Source: Halomonas campaniensis
GTDB taxonomy: Bacteria > Pseudomonadota > Gammaproteobacteria > Pseudomonadales > Halomonadaceae
Length of the DNA: 64,000 nucleotides
Assembly: GCF_002211105.1 (NCBI RefSeq)
Contig: NZ_JPUA01000049.1
Coordinates: 169,704-233,703 of the forward strand
Reading direction: 5' to 3'
A program made the translations under genes and the position numbers. This document shows positions 17,462 to 26,323 of this stretch, piece by piece (within the stretch, counting starts at the first letter, position 1; each line of letters opens with the position of its first letter). The notes under the pieces were generated by a model, which worked only from the letters and a program-made list of their open reading frames with translations, was not told where the DNA came from and ran no database searches.

Positions 17462-17540
17462 TGTGTCGGCTTGAAGCGCTTAATGACATCGTTACAGCAT
17501 TACCAAACAAATTAGTCGATGAGAAAAGGGTCGTTAGCCG

Positions 17541-18215
17541 ATGAAGTGTTTGCTGGTAGAGGATGACCAAGCGCTTGCCCGTGAACTTAGCCAAGCGTTG
17601 CGCGACGGAGATTGGCTGGTAGAGCATGCGGCGACTGGCCAGGAAGCCGATTTTCTGGTGCGCACGGAAGCCTACGACACGCTAATTCTGGACGTTGGAT
17701 TGCCCGATGGCGATGGCACCCGCTGGCTTTCCGCCTGGCGGGAGGATGGTATCGACCTGCCGGTGCTGATCCTTACCGCCCGGGAGCGCTGGGCCGATAA
17801 AGCCGCGGGGTTTACTGCCGGAGCCGATGACTATGTCACCAAGCCGTTTGAACCAGCGGAAGTCCTATTTCGTCTGCGCGCCCTGGTGCGCCGCAGCCAC
17901 GGCCATGCCCATCCGGTACTGAAAGTGGGCGAACTGAGTTTGGATACCCACACTCAACACGTTACCTTGGCAGGTCGACCGGTGGGGTTAACCGCCCAGG
18001 AGGCCCGCCTGCTCGGCTATTTAATGCACGCCGCACCGCGGGTGGTGAGCCGCACCGAACTCTCGGAGCACGTTTACGACCGCGACCACGAGCCGGACTC
18101 CAACGTGATCGATGTTCAGGTCAGCCGCCTGCGCCGCAAGCTGGGCAGTTGGCGCATTGCCACCCTGCGTGGCCAGGGATACCGGCTATTAGCAGAAGAG
18201 CCTGCTAGCGAATGA
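17541..18215 (+). CDS. OmpR/PhoP-family response regulator
   Basis: 224 residues: a receiver at 1-115 with acidic pocket VEDD, acceptor D51 in LILDVGLPDGDG and Lys in YVTKPFEP, then a winged-helix DNA-binding domain at about 128-218 (LTAQEARLLGYLM, SNVIDVQVSRLRRKLG). It is most like PhoP/QseB/PmrA regulators. The next gene, its kinase, overlaps by four bases (ATGA). It probably binds direct repeats with 11-bp spacing such as the one at 17053. Confidence 0.92.
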   Translation: MKCLLVEDDQALARELSQALRDGDWLVEHAATGQEADFLVRTEAYDTLILDVGLPDGDGTRWLSAWREDGIDLPVLILTARERWADKAAGFTAGADDYVTKPFEPAEVLFRLRALVRRSHGHAHPVLKVGELSLDTHTQHVTLAGRPVGLTAQEARLLGYLMHAAPRVVSRTELSEHVYDRDHEPDSNVIDVQVSRLRRKLGSWRIATLRGQGYRLLAEEPASE

Positions 18216-19588
18216 GTCAAGATACCACCGCATGGAAAGATCGCTGGGCAAAACGTTCTATCAGTGTGCGGCTACTGCTGGCCGTACTAGTGATGGTGGG
18301 GCTGGCGCTGCCTGTTGCGGGCACGCTGCTCTCCCACCATTACCGCGCCTCAGCCACCCAGGCGTTCGACGAGCGTCTGGAGGCTACTCTCAACGTCATT
18401 ATGGCGGGCGTTACCTATGACCGTGTAGAACAACAGCTTGTTCACGACCGGGCTCTGGGCGACCCGCGTTTTGACAACGTCTACTCCGGTTGGTACTGGC
18501 AAATCACCGATGGCGAGGAGAACACCCTGGCCTCGCGCTCGCTGTGGGATCAGCGCCTGCCGGTGATTGATAGCGACACCCTTAGCGCTCGCTCGATACC
18601 TGGCCCCAGGGGGCAATCGCTGCGCGTGGTGGAGCGCGATATCCATTTGGCGCCGTTAGAAGCGCCGCTCCATATTAGCGTCGCCGCCCGGGACGATGTG
18701 TTGACCCGCGATATTGGCGAATTTCAACGCCTGCTGTGGGGCGGTTTAGTCGGTCTGGGCGTGCTGTTACTTGGCGTATTGGCGCTCCAGGTACGCTGGG
18801 GGTTAGCGCCACTGCGCCGCATGCACGCCAACCTGCATGAGGTAGAGCAGGGGCGGGCCGAGCAGTTAGACACCCGCTTACCTGACGAGTTGGCGACGCT
18901 TGCCGCCTCAATGAACGCGGTGCTGGCACGCGATCAGCGCTTGATCGAGCGCGGCCGCCATACCGCTGGCAACCTAGCCCATGCGCTGAAAACCCCGCTG
19001 AGCGTGATGCGGCTGCAGCTACGCCAACTGCCGGAAGCGAACCGCGCCGCCTGGGAGGTTGAGCTAGAACGCGTGGATAGCGCGGTACGCCATCATCTGG
19101 CGCGGGCATCGGCAGCGGGTGAGGGGATACGCTTTGCGCCGATTGATTTACATGCCACCCTGGCGCCGCTGCTCAATGGGTTGGCCAGGCTTGCCCAGCG
19201 GCGTGGCATTGCGCTGCGCCAAACCTGGACGGGTGAGATTAATGTGCATATGGATGGGCAGGATATCCAAGAGCTGGTGGGTAACCTAATGGATAACGCG
19301 CTGCGCTGGGCGCATAGCGATGTGCAGCTACAGGTAGAGAGTGAGGGGCAGCAGTTAACCTTGACCGTTAGCGACGATGGCCCTGGTATGTCGGAAGCAG
19401 AGTGCCAGCAGGCGGTGCAGCGCGGCAAACGGTTGGATGAACAGCGCTCGGGCAGTGGCTTGGGTTTGGCCATTGTGACTGACCTTGTCGCCCTGTACAG
19501 CGGCCATATGCACCTTAGCCGCGCCAGCACTGGCGGTTTAAACGTGGCGGTGGCACTGCCCGTCGTCGCGCGTAATCGTCGCGTGTAA
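18212..19588 (+). CDS. PhoQ-like sensor histidine kinase
   Basis: 458 residues. TM1 is at about 20-42, a periplasmic domain of about 130 residues follows, TM2 is at about 172-192, then HAMP, a dimerisation domain with GNLAHALKTPLSVM (the HALKTPL form seen in PhoQ-type kinases) and HATPase with NLMDNALRW, DDGPGM and SGSGLGLAIV. The periplasmic part begins like PhoQ relatives (AFDERLEATLNVIMAG). It partners the regulator at 17541, which it overlaps by four bases. The ligand is unknown; divalent cations or peptides are likely from the family. Confidence 0.9.
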   Translation: MSQDTTAWKDRWAKRSISVRLLLAVLVMVGLALPVAGTLLSHHYRASATQAFDERLEATLNVIMAGVTYDRVEQQLVHDRALGDPRFDNVYSGWYWQITDGEENTLASRSLWDQRLPVIDSDTLSARSIPGPRGQSLRVVERDIHLAPLEAPLHISVAARDDVLTRDIGEFQRLLWGGLVGLGVLLLGVLALQVRWGLAPLRRMHANLHEVEQGRAEQLDTRLPDELATLAASMNAVLARDQRLIERGRHTAGNLAHALKTPLSVMRLQLRQLPEANRAAWEVELERVDSAVRHHLARASAAGEGIRFAPIDLHATLAPLLNGLARLAQRRGIALRQTWTGEINVHMDGQDIQELVGNLMDNALRWAHSDVQLQVESEGQQLTLTVSDDGPGMSEAECQQAVQRGKRLDEQRSGSGLGLAIVTDLVALYSGHMHLSRASTGGLNVAVALPVVARNRRV

Positions 19589-19607
19589 ATAATGGAGACC
19601 GCACCGA

Positions 19608-21527
19608 ATGAATCGCATCGATACACTGCCCGATATAGTCGCCGGCCCCCTATTAAGACGCATCAGCGCTGCACGGCTGGTACTTTGGCTCGTCGCCACT
19701 CGGCCACTGAACATGACACTTGTGCTGCGCCCAGGGCATGCCGATAGCCAGTCGGTCGGCTTGGCGCATCACCAGCAGTGCATCCCCATCGGCCAGCGGG
19801 CCTTTATCTACCTAATCGATTGTGGGCTTGAATCGCCGCTGCCCTGCGACGAGCGCATCGAGTATGACCTGCAGGTGGAAACTCTGCAGGGCGAGTGGCG
19901 CTCTTTGCCCGAGTGGGCGCCGTGGCTCTGTTATGACGGTGCCGCCTATCCCGCCTTTGTGGTTGCCTCGCGCCATCACCGCCTACTGCACGGCTCCTGC
20001 CGTAAGCCTCATCACGCCAGTGCCGATGGCCTGGTGCGCGCCGACAGCTGGCTGGCTGAGCAGCAGGCAGCGCCCACCGAGTGGCCCGCTTGGCTGCTGA
20101 TGACCGGTGATCAGGTGTACGCCGACGACGTAGCCGGGCCGATGCTGCGGGCAGTGCATGCGTTGATTGAACGGTTAGGGCTGGTGGATGAGTGGTTGGA
20201 AGGCGCGACGGTCGACGATAGCCAAGCGCTCTACCGCTCGCCGGATAGCTACTATCGTCGTGCAGAGCTACTGCCGGATGTGACCAGCAACGTGGCGCTG
20301 CGCGAGCGCTTCTTCGGCGGTGTCAAAAAGCCCGTGTTTACCTCGGCGAATGCCCATAACCACTTGATGACACTGGCCGAAATGCTCGCCATGTACTGCC
20401 TGGTGTGGTCGCCAACGCCCTGGCAAGTGATTGCGCCAACGCCGCCTGACTTAAATGACAAAGATGCCGAGCTGTATCGTCAGGAGCAGGCGGTGATCGA
20501 TGACTTTGTTGCGGGGTTGCCCCAGTGCGCACGGCTGATGGCGCACCTGCCCAGCCTGATGATCTTTGACGATCACGACGTCACCGACGACTGGAACCTG
20601 ACCGCCGATTGGGAGCGTGCCGCCTACGGCAATCCGTTCTCTAAACGCATTATCGGTAATGCCCTGGTGGCCTATCTGCTCTGCCAAGCCTGGGGTAACG
20701 ACCCGGATAAAATGAACCCGTTAGTCCACCACGCCTCGACGCTGATGGGCGATGGCGACCAGCCGCTAGTCTGTGCCGAGCAGGATGGGCTGATTGAACG
20801 ACTGCTGCGTTTTCAGGGCTGGGAGTTTCAGGTGCCGGGCACCCCCGCGCTGATTGTGCTGGATACCCGCACCCGCCGCTGGCGCAGCGAGCGCAGTCCC
20901 CACCGGCCCTCGGGCTTGATGGACTGGGAGGCGCTAATGGAGATGCAACAGGCGCTAATGGGGTTCAAGAGCGCGGTGATTGTCTCTCCCGCGCCGATGT
21001 TTGGTGTCAAGTTGATAGAGGGAATTCAAAAGCTGTTCACCCTGGTGGGTAAGCCGCTGGTGGTGGATGCTGAAAACTGGATGGCCCACCGCGGGGCAGC
21101 CAATACGCTGCTGCAGATTTGGCAGCACTCCAAGACCCCAGGCAACTATGTGATTTTATCCGGAGATGTGCACTACTCGTTTGTCTACGACATTTTGGTA
21201 CGTCGGCGAAAAAGTGCTCCTCACCTGTGGCAGATTACCTCCAGCGGTATCAAGAATACGTTTCCCAAGCAGCTACTCAATACCTTTGATCGGCTCAACC
21301 GTTGGCTCTACGCGCCGTGGTCACCGCTTAACTGGCTCACCAAGCGCCGTAAGCTAAGCGTTCACCCCCGTGATCCCGATCGCGCCAGCGCCGGTGAACG
21401 GCTGTGGAATGCCAGCGGCATTGGCTTAGTGACCCTTGACGAGAAAGGCCGCCCGATCAACATCCGTCAGCTCGACGCTGACGGCAGCGAGGTTCTCTTT
21501 CCTGCTCCCGAGAGGATCCTTTCATGA
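19608..21527 (+). CDS. PhoD-like alkaline phosphatase family protein
   Basis: 639 residues. Metallophosphatase motifs appear in order: HGSCRKPHH near 125, LMTGDQVYADDVAG near 165, MIFDDHDVTDDWN near 322 and ILSGDVHYSF near 518. These fit the PhoD/calcineurin-type phosphodiesterase fold. There is no signal peptide, so it should be cytoplasmic. GGAG lies upstream of the ATG. It follows the PhoQ-like kinase by 19 bases but a shared function is not evident; the next genes have Pho-box-like sites. Confidence 0.85.
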   Translation: MNRIDTLPDIVAGPLLRRISAARLVLWLVATRPLNMTLVLRPGHADSQSVGLAHHQQCIPIGQRAFIYLIDCGLESPLPCDERIEYDLQVETLQGEWRSLPEWAPWLCYDGAAYPAFVVASRHHRLLHGSCRKPHHASADGLVRADSWLAEQQAAPTEWPAWLLMTGDQVYADDVAGPMLRAVHALIERLGLVDEWLEGATVDDSQALYRSPDSYYRRAELLPDVTSNVALRERFFGGVKKPVFTSANAHNHLMTLAEMLAMYCLVWSPTPWQVIAPTPPDLNDKDAELYRQEQAVIDDFVAGLPQCARLMAHLPSLMIFDDHDVTDDWNLTADWERAAYGNPFSKRIIGNALVAYLLCQAWGNDPDKMNPLVHHASTLMGDGDQPLVCAEQDGLIERLLRFQGWEFQVPGTPALIVLDTRTRRWRSERSPHRPSGLMDWEALMEMQQALMGFKSAVIVSPAPMFGVKLIEGIQKLFTLVGKPLVVDAENWMAHRGAANTLLQIWQHSKTPGNYVILSGDVHYSFVYDILVRRRKSAPHLWQITSSGIKNTFPKQLLNTFDRLNRWLYAPWSPLNWLTKRRKLSVHPRDPDRASAGERLWNASGIGLVTLDEKGRPINIRQLDADGSEVLFPAPERILS

Positions 21528-21564
21528 CCTCTGTTTAGCGCCAACTGCCTGACGCCCTTGATGT

Positions 21565-21582
21565 TTGTCATGATAGCTTCAC
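21565..21582 (+). promoter_or_regulatory. Pho-box-like site before the EAL-GGDEF gene
   Basis: TTGTCAT (21565-21571), four bases, then GCTTCAC (21576-21582): two near-copies of the CTGTCAT half-site with an 11-bp period, as bound by PhoB. It lies only a few bases before the first possible ATG (21587). If it is real, transcription would begin past that ATG and favour the later start at 21686. Confidence 0.35.
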
Positions 21583-21586
21583 AAAA

Positions 21587-23443
21587 ATGACGCACGCTTG
21601 CAGCTTATCAACAGCCTCCAGGGACGGTGACACATCATCGACACCACCGCTGGTGATTAGGGTGGCAGCAGAGGGCAGCAGGCAAATGACCGCACAAGAA
21701 TCGCAGTGGCTAAAAAAGATCATTGCACAAGAAGAGTTGCATGTGCTTTTTCAGCCCATTGTGGATGCCAGCCAGCAGGCGATTTATGGCTACGAAGCAC
21801 TGATCCGAGGGCCTAAAACCTCGCCGCTGTACTCCCCGTTACGTTTGTTTGAGGTGGCTACCCAGGCCGGGAAGTTAGTCGAGTTAGATTTGCTTTGTCG
21901 GCGCCTCGCCATACAGCGTTTTGCAGAGCTCGACCTGCCCGGTCTGCTGTTTCTTAACGTGATGCCGCTGACGATTGTGGAGCGCGACTTTCGCGAAGGC
22001 TTAACCCTTGGCTTTATTCGTGACAGCGGTTTGCCCCCAGAGCGGGTGGTGATCGAACTCACTGAACATGTGCCTATCCATGACTATGAACTAATGCGCC
22101 AGGCGGTGGATCACTACCGCACCATGGGCTTCCAGGTGGCGCTGGATGATCTCGGTGCCGGGCACTCAAGCCTGCGCCACTGGTCTGAGCTGCGCCCCGA
22201 TTTCGTTAAGCTCGATCGCCACTTTATCTCCGGCATCGACCAGGATCCTGCCAAGCGAGAATTCCTACGCTCGATCCTCGATGTGGCCCGTAGTCTGGAT
22301 TGCCAGGTCATTGCCGAAGGCGTGGAGACCGCCGCCGAGCATCTCTGCTTGTGGGAACTCGACCGCGGCCTCGCGCTGCTGCAAGGTTTCTATTTTGCTC
22401 GACCCACCCAGCAGCCGCCGTTGGAACTCAATATGCTGCTGCCGGCGACCACCCATTTAAAAAGTCCCGCTGGCCGCACCGCCCGCTCGATTTTGCGGGC
22501 GATCGATCCCATCACGACAGATTGCGCAGTGCCGTATATCTCCGAACGATTTCGTCAACAGCCCAGCTTGCGCTGTGTGGCCGTGCTGGAGAATGGCAAG
22601 CCCGTAGCGGTGGTGCGCCGCAATGCATTTTTAACCCTGTTTACCAACCCCTACAGCCATTCACTTTATGCCAAGCGCCGTGTGCTGGACGTTGCTGATG
22701 CACGCATGCTGGTGGCTGAAGCAGATACACCGCTGGAGATTTTGAGCCAGAAGCTGACCGATAGCCGGGATATCGAGCAGGAGGACTTTGTTATCGTTAA
22801 GGCTAACGGTGACTACCTGGGCATGGGCAATATCGTTGACCTACTACGTGAAATTACTGCCATTCAGGTGCGTCAAGCCCGCCACGCCAATCCGCTGACG
22901 GGCTTGCCGGGCAATATTCTGATTAATGAAACCCTGGCCGCCTATTTAGCCGCCGAACGCGGGTTTGCCGCGGCCTACGTTGATTTGGATAACTTTAAAG
23001 CCTTTAACGACGCCTATGGCTACGCCCGCGGTGACCACATCATTATTTCGCTATCGCGGCTGCTGCAAGCCCAGGTAGAGAACGCCGGGGGATTTATCGG
23101 CCATATTGGCGGTGACGATTTCATGATGCTGCTGCCGCTTGAGCACTGGGAAAGTGTTTGTAAGCAAATTCTGCACTCATTCGAGGTGATGGCCCCGGGT
23201 TTCTACGAAGAGGCTGACCGCCTTCAGGGCGGGATTCATATCGAAAACCGACAAAATAGACTGACGTTTTACCCTTTTGTCAGTGTCTCGATTGCGGTGA
23301 AGCCCATCCCCGATGCGACCAACTGCCAATCGCTGGATATAGCGGGTGAACTTTCCGAGCTGAAGCATCAAGCCAAAAAAATCCCTGGCAATAGTCTGTT
23401 CGTGGAGCGTCGCGGCCGCGATGCTGCTCAAGCCACACATTAA
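21587..23443 (+). CDS. c-di-GMP protein: EAL-CBS-CBS-GGDEF
   Basis: 618 residues. The EAL domain (about 40-285) keeps all catalytic landmarks: YEALIRG, LFLNVMP, IELTEH, LDDLGAG, FVKLD, AEGVET, LLQGF, so it should hydrolyse c-di-GMP. A pair of CBS domains (about 305-425) can bind nucleotides. The GGDEF domain (435-600) carries GGDDF, an altered form that may be weak or regulatory. There are no membrane segments. The start is uncertain: ATG at 21587 lacks a ribosome site, and ATG at 21686 (MTAQESQ) is a good alternative. It sits between a PhoD-like phosphatase and the Phn-type importer. Confidence 0.88.
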   Translation: MTHACSLSTASRDGDTSSTPPLVIRVAAEGSRQMTAQESQWLKKIIAQEELHVLFQPIVDASQQAIYGYEALIRGPKTSPLYSPLRLFEVATQAGKLVELDLLCRRLAIQRFAELDLPGLLFLNVMPLTIVERDFREGLTLGFIRDSGLPPERVVIELTEHVPIHDYELMRQAVDHYRTMGFQVALDDLGAGHSSLRHWSELRPDFVKLDRHFISGIDQDPAKREFLRSILDVARSLDCQVIAEGVETAAEHLCLWELDRGLALLQGFYFARPTQQPPLELNMLLPATTHLKSPAGRTARSILRAIDPITTDCAVPYISERFRQQPSLRCVAVLENGKPVAVVRRNAFLTLFTNPYSHSLYAKRRVLDVADARMLVAEADTPLEILSQKLTDSRDIEQEDFVIVKANGDYLGMGNIVDLLREITAIQVRQARHANPLTGLPGNILINETLAAYLAAERGFAAAYVDLDNFKAFNDAYGYARGDHIIISLSRLLQAQVENAGGFIGHIGGDDFMMLLPLEHWESVCKQILHSFEVMAPGFYEEADRLQGGIHIENRQNRLTFYPFVSVSIAVKPIPDATNCQSLDIAGELSELKHQAKKIPGNSLFVERRGRDAAQATH

Positions 23444-23459
23444 AGATGCCTGCTTAAAA

Positions 23460-23477
23460 ACGTCACGAAGTGGTCAT
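23460..23477 (+). promoter_or_regulatory. Pho-box-like site 1 upstream of the Phn operon
   Basis: ACGTCAC, four bases, TGGTCAT: GTCA cores exactly 11 bases apart, as in PhoB sites. A second copy lies 46 bases downstream. Confidence 0.5.
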
Positions 23478-23505
23478 ATAAGTGCCCCATTTTTGTCATC
23501 TGGAC

Positions 23506-23523
23506 TCGTCAGGATGTTGTCAT
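23506..23523 (+). promoter_or_regulatory. Pho-box-like site 2 upstream of the Phn operon
   Basis: TCGTCAG, four bases, TTGTCAT, 11-bp period, ending 35 bases before the binding-protein ATG. Together with site 1 it suggests induction by PhoB under phosphate limitation. Confidence 0.55.
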
Positions 23524-23558
23524 CTTTTAACAACTCTACAGAACGCTACAGGTGACCC

Positions 23559-24524
23559 ATGCAAACATTATCCCTCTCCCGCACGTTAATCAGTGCTGCC
23601 GTTGCCAGTGCCTTCGCCTTGGCCGCTGTAAACGCCTCTGCGGATCTTTCATCACGCTATGTGGATAATGATGGCGATATGATCGCCGATGTTCCCAGCG
23701 ACGAGTCACAGTGGGTTGACCCGGATACCCTGGTGTTTGCCTATACCCCGGTTGAAGATCCCGCGGTTTACGCGGATGTCTGGTCTGACTTTCTGGATCA
23801 CCTGAGCGAAGCCACCGGCAAAAAAGTCCAGTTCTTCCCGGTACAGTCCAACGCTGCCCAGCAGGAAGCACTGCGTGCTGGCCGCCTGCACGTCGCTGGC
23901 TTTAATACCGGCGGCGTACCGGTGGCGGTTAACTGCGGTGGCTTCCGTCCCTTCGCCATGATGGCCGCGGAAGATGGCAGCTTTGGCTACGAGATGGAGA
24001 TCATCACCTACCCAGGAAGTGGCATTGAAGACGTTGAAGACTTGCAGGGCCGCCAGCTAGCGTTTACCTCCGAGACTTCCAACTCTGGCTTCCGCGCCCC
24101 ATCGGCGTTGCTGCGCTCTGAGTACGGCATGGAAGCGGGCGAAGATTTCGAGACCGCTTTTTCGGGCTCCCACGACAACTCAATTCTCGGCGTGGTCAAC
24201 GAAGACTACGACGCGGCGGCGATTGCTAACTCCGTGGGCAAGCGAATGATTTCCCGCGGTGTGGTGAACGAAGGTGATTACGACATCATCTACACCTCAC
24301 AAACCTTCCCCACCACCGCTTACGGGCTGGCGAATAACCTGAATCCGGAACTTGCCGAGAAAATTCAGGATGCGTTCTTCAGCTACGACTGGGAAGGCAC
24401 TGCCCTCGAGTCAGAATTCGCCAACTCCGGCGAAGCACAGTTTATTCCGATTACTTATCAGGAAAACTGGGAAGTTATTCGCACCATCGCTGACGCCAAC
24501 GGCGTGACCTACGACTGCGATTAA
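23559..24524 (+). CDS. phnD: Phosphate/phosphonate ABC transporter, periplasmic binding protein (PhnD family)
   Basis: 321 residues with a signal peptide cut after about ALAAVNASA (residue 28). The mature protein has the PhnD pattern: LVFAYTPVEDPAVYADVW, a YPGSGIEDVEDLQGRQLAFTSETSNSGFRAPSALL segment that binds the phosphonate group, and IYTSQTFPTTAYG. It should capture phosphonates, phosphite or phosphate esters for the permease encoded next. AGGTGA precedes the ATG, and two Pho-box-like sites lie upstream. Which phosphorus compound is bound cannot be told from sequence. Confidence 0.9.
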   Translation: MQTLSLSRTLISAAVASAFALAAVNASADLSSRYVDNDGDMIADVPSDESQWVDPDTLVFAYTPVEDPAVYADVWSDFLDHLSEATGKKVQFFPVQSNAAQQEALRAGRLHVAGFNTGGVPVAVNCGGFRPFAMMAAEDGSFGYEMEIITYPGSGIEDVEDLQGRQLAFTSETSNSGFRAPSALLRSEYGMEAGEDFETAFSGSHDNSILGVVNEDYDAAAIANSVGKRMISRGVVNEGDYDIIYTSQTFPTTAYGLANNLNPELAEKIQDAFFSYDWEGTALESEFANSGEAQFIPITYQENWEVIRTIADANGVTYDCD

Positions 24525-24601
24525 TCTCTAAGCAGCACCCCAATACGATCGGCCAGGAGGGCAACCTTCTGGCCGAACCGCTATGTAGATGAGGCACTTC
24601 C

Positions 24602-25462
24602 ATGTTGACACTCACCGGCGTTGGCAAACGTTACCCTACCGGAGATCGAGCGCTGACGGATATTGAACTCACGCTGCCCAAAGGCCAAGTGATGGCGCTG
24701 ATTGGCCCCTCTGGCGCGGGTAAAAGCACGCTAATTCGCTGTGTTAACCGGCTGGTTGAGCCTACCCAGGGCAGCATTCGTCTGGACGGCACGGAGCTGA
24801 CGAAGCTTTCGGGGCATAAGCTGCGTCACGCCCGCCGCTCCATGGGCATGATTTTCCAAGAGTATGCGCTGGTAGACCGCTTAACCGTGATGGAGAACGT
24901 ACTCTCGGGTCAGCTCGGTTATGTGGGCTTTTGGCGCAGCTTCCTGCGCCGCTACCCGCAGGAGGCCGTGATTGAAGCCTTCCGTCTATTGGAGCGAGTG
25001 GGGCTGCCGCATGCCATTGATAAACGCGCCGATGCCCTGTCCGGTGGCCAACGCCAACGGGTGGGTATCGCCAGGGCGCTCCTGCAAAGTCCCAAGCTGT
25101 TGCTGGTGGATGAACCTACCGCCAGCCTTGACCCAAAAACTTCCCGCCAAATTATGCGTTTGATTCGTGAGCTATGCGCAGAGCGCGAATTGGCGGCGAT
25201 CATCAATATTCACGACGTAGCGCTGGCCCAGCAGTTTGCTGACCGCATTGTTGGCCTGCGGGCGGGTGAAATCGTCTTTGATGGCCTTCCCAGCGAACTT
25301 ACCAGCGAGATCCTCACCACGATTTACGGTGAAGAGGATTGGGACACCACGCCTGAACCCATGGACGATGAAGTCAGCGGTGATGAGGCGACTAACACTG
25401 CCCCGATTAACCCTCCCTACGCGCGGGTGATGTCGACCATTGAAGTGGGAGCGGCACGATGA
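24602..25462 (+). CDS. phnC: Phosphonate-type ABC transporter ATP-binding protein (PhnC family)
   Basis: 286 residues. Walker A GPSGAGKST at about 37-45, Q-loop FQEYALV, ABC signature LSGGQRQRVGIARAL, Walker B LLLVDEPTASLD and the H-loop NIHDVALAQ are all intact. The last 40 residues form an acidic tail beyond the usual end. It energises the importer and overlaps the next permease gene by four bases (ATGA). Confidence 0.92.
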   Translation: MLTLTGVGKRYPTGDRALTDIELTLPKGQVMALIGPSGAGKSTLIRCVNRLVEPTQGSIRLDGTELTKLSGHKLRHARRSMGMIFQEYALVDRLTVMENVLSGQLGYVGFWRSFLRRYPQEAVIEAFRLLERVGLPHAIDKRADALSGGQRQRVGIARALLQSPKLLLVDEPTASLDPKTSRQIMRLIRELCAERELAAIINIHDVALAQQFADRIVGLRAGEIVFDGLPSELTSEILTTIYGEEDWDTTPEPMDDEVSGDEATNTAPINPPYARVMSTIEVGAAR

Positions 25463-26277
25463 ACGAGCAGGCACGCCAGCAGGCGGCGCAGCGCGGTCAG
25501 TGGCGGCGTCTACCGCTAGTTGAAAGCCCCCGCTTGCGCTGGGGGCTCGCCATTGGCGCAGTGATTTATCTGTTTTTAGCGCTTGCCTCGGTAGAGGTGA
25601 ACTGGGCGCGGGTGGCGGAAGGCGCAGGCCGAGCGGTTAATTTTTTAGGCGCCTTTATGCAGCCCGACTTTGTCAGCCGCTACGACGATATCGTCGCGGG
25701 CTTGCTGGAAAGCTTGACCATGACGCTCACCTCCACGGTACTGGGTGTACTACTGGCGATACCCGTGGGCTTAGGGGCAGCGCGAAATATTTCACCACTG
25801 CCGATCTACTTTGTGTGTCGCGGGATTATCGCCTTTTCACGTACGTTCCAGGAGATCATCATCGCCATTCTGTTTGTGGTGATGTTCGGCTTTGGGCCGT
25901 TTGCGGGCATGATCACCCTGGCATTTGCGACGATTGGCTTTATGGCCAAGCTGCTGGCGGAAGATATCGAAGACTTGGATTGGCGGCAGGTAGAAGCGGT
26001 GCGCGCCACGGGCGCCAGTTGGTGGCAAACCATGAATCACGCCGTGCAGCCCCAGGTGATGCCGCGCTTGATCGGGCTCTCCATGTACCGCCTGGATATC
26101 AACTTCCGTGAGTCCTCGGTGATTGGCATTGTCGGCGCGGGCGGCATTGGCGCCACGCTGAACACCTCGCTGAGCCGCTATGAGTACGACACCTCCGCGG
26201 CGATTCTGCTGATCATCATCGCTATCGTACTGCTATGTGAATATAGCTCAAGCCATGTTCGCCGCTGGACTCAGTAA
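25459..26277 (+). CDS. phnE: Phosphonate-type ABC transporter permease (PhnE family)
   Basis: 272 residues with about six membrane segments. The binding-protein-dependent permease loop is EAVRATGASWWQTMNHAVQPQVMPR, the EAA motif that docks on PhnC. The N-terminus carries a basic cytoplasmic stretch before TM1. It is the first of two permease subunits in this operon, so the channel is probably a heterodimer. Confidence 0.9.
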   Translation: MNEQARQQAAQRGQWRRLPLVESPRLRWGLAIGAVIYLFLALASVEVNWARVAEGAGRAVNFLGAFMQPDFVSRYDDIVAGLLESLTMTLTSTVLGVLLAIPVGLGAARNISPLPIYFVCRGIIAFSRTFQEIIIAILFVVMFGFGPFAGMITLAFATIGFMAKLLAEDIEDLDWRQVEAVRATGASWWQTMNHAVQPQVMPRLIGLSMYRLDINFRESSVIGIVGAGGIGATLNTSLSRYEYDTSAAILLIIIAIVLLCEYSSSHVRRWTQ

Positions 26278-26323
26278 ATGCTGATTTAGTCACTTCTGGC
26301 CCACTAATTTGTCGAGAGTTTAA

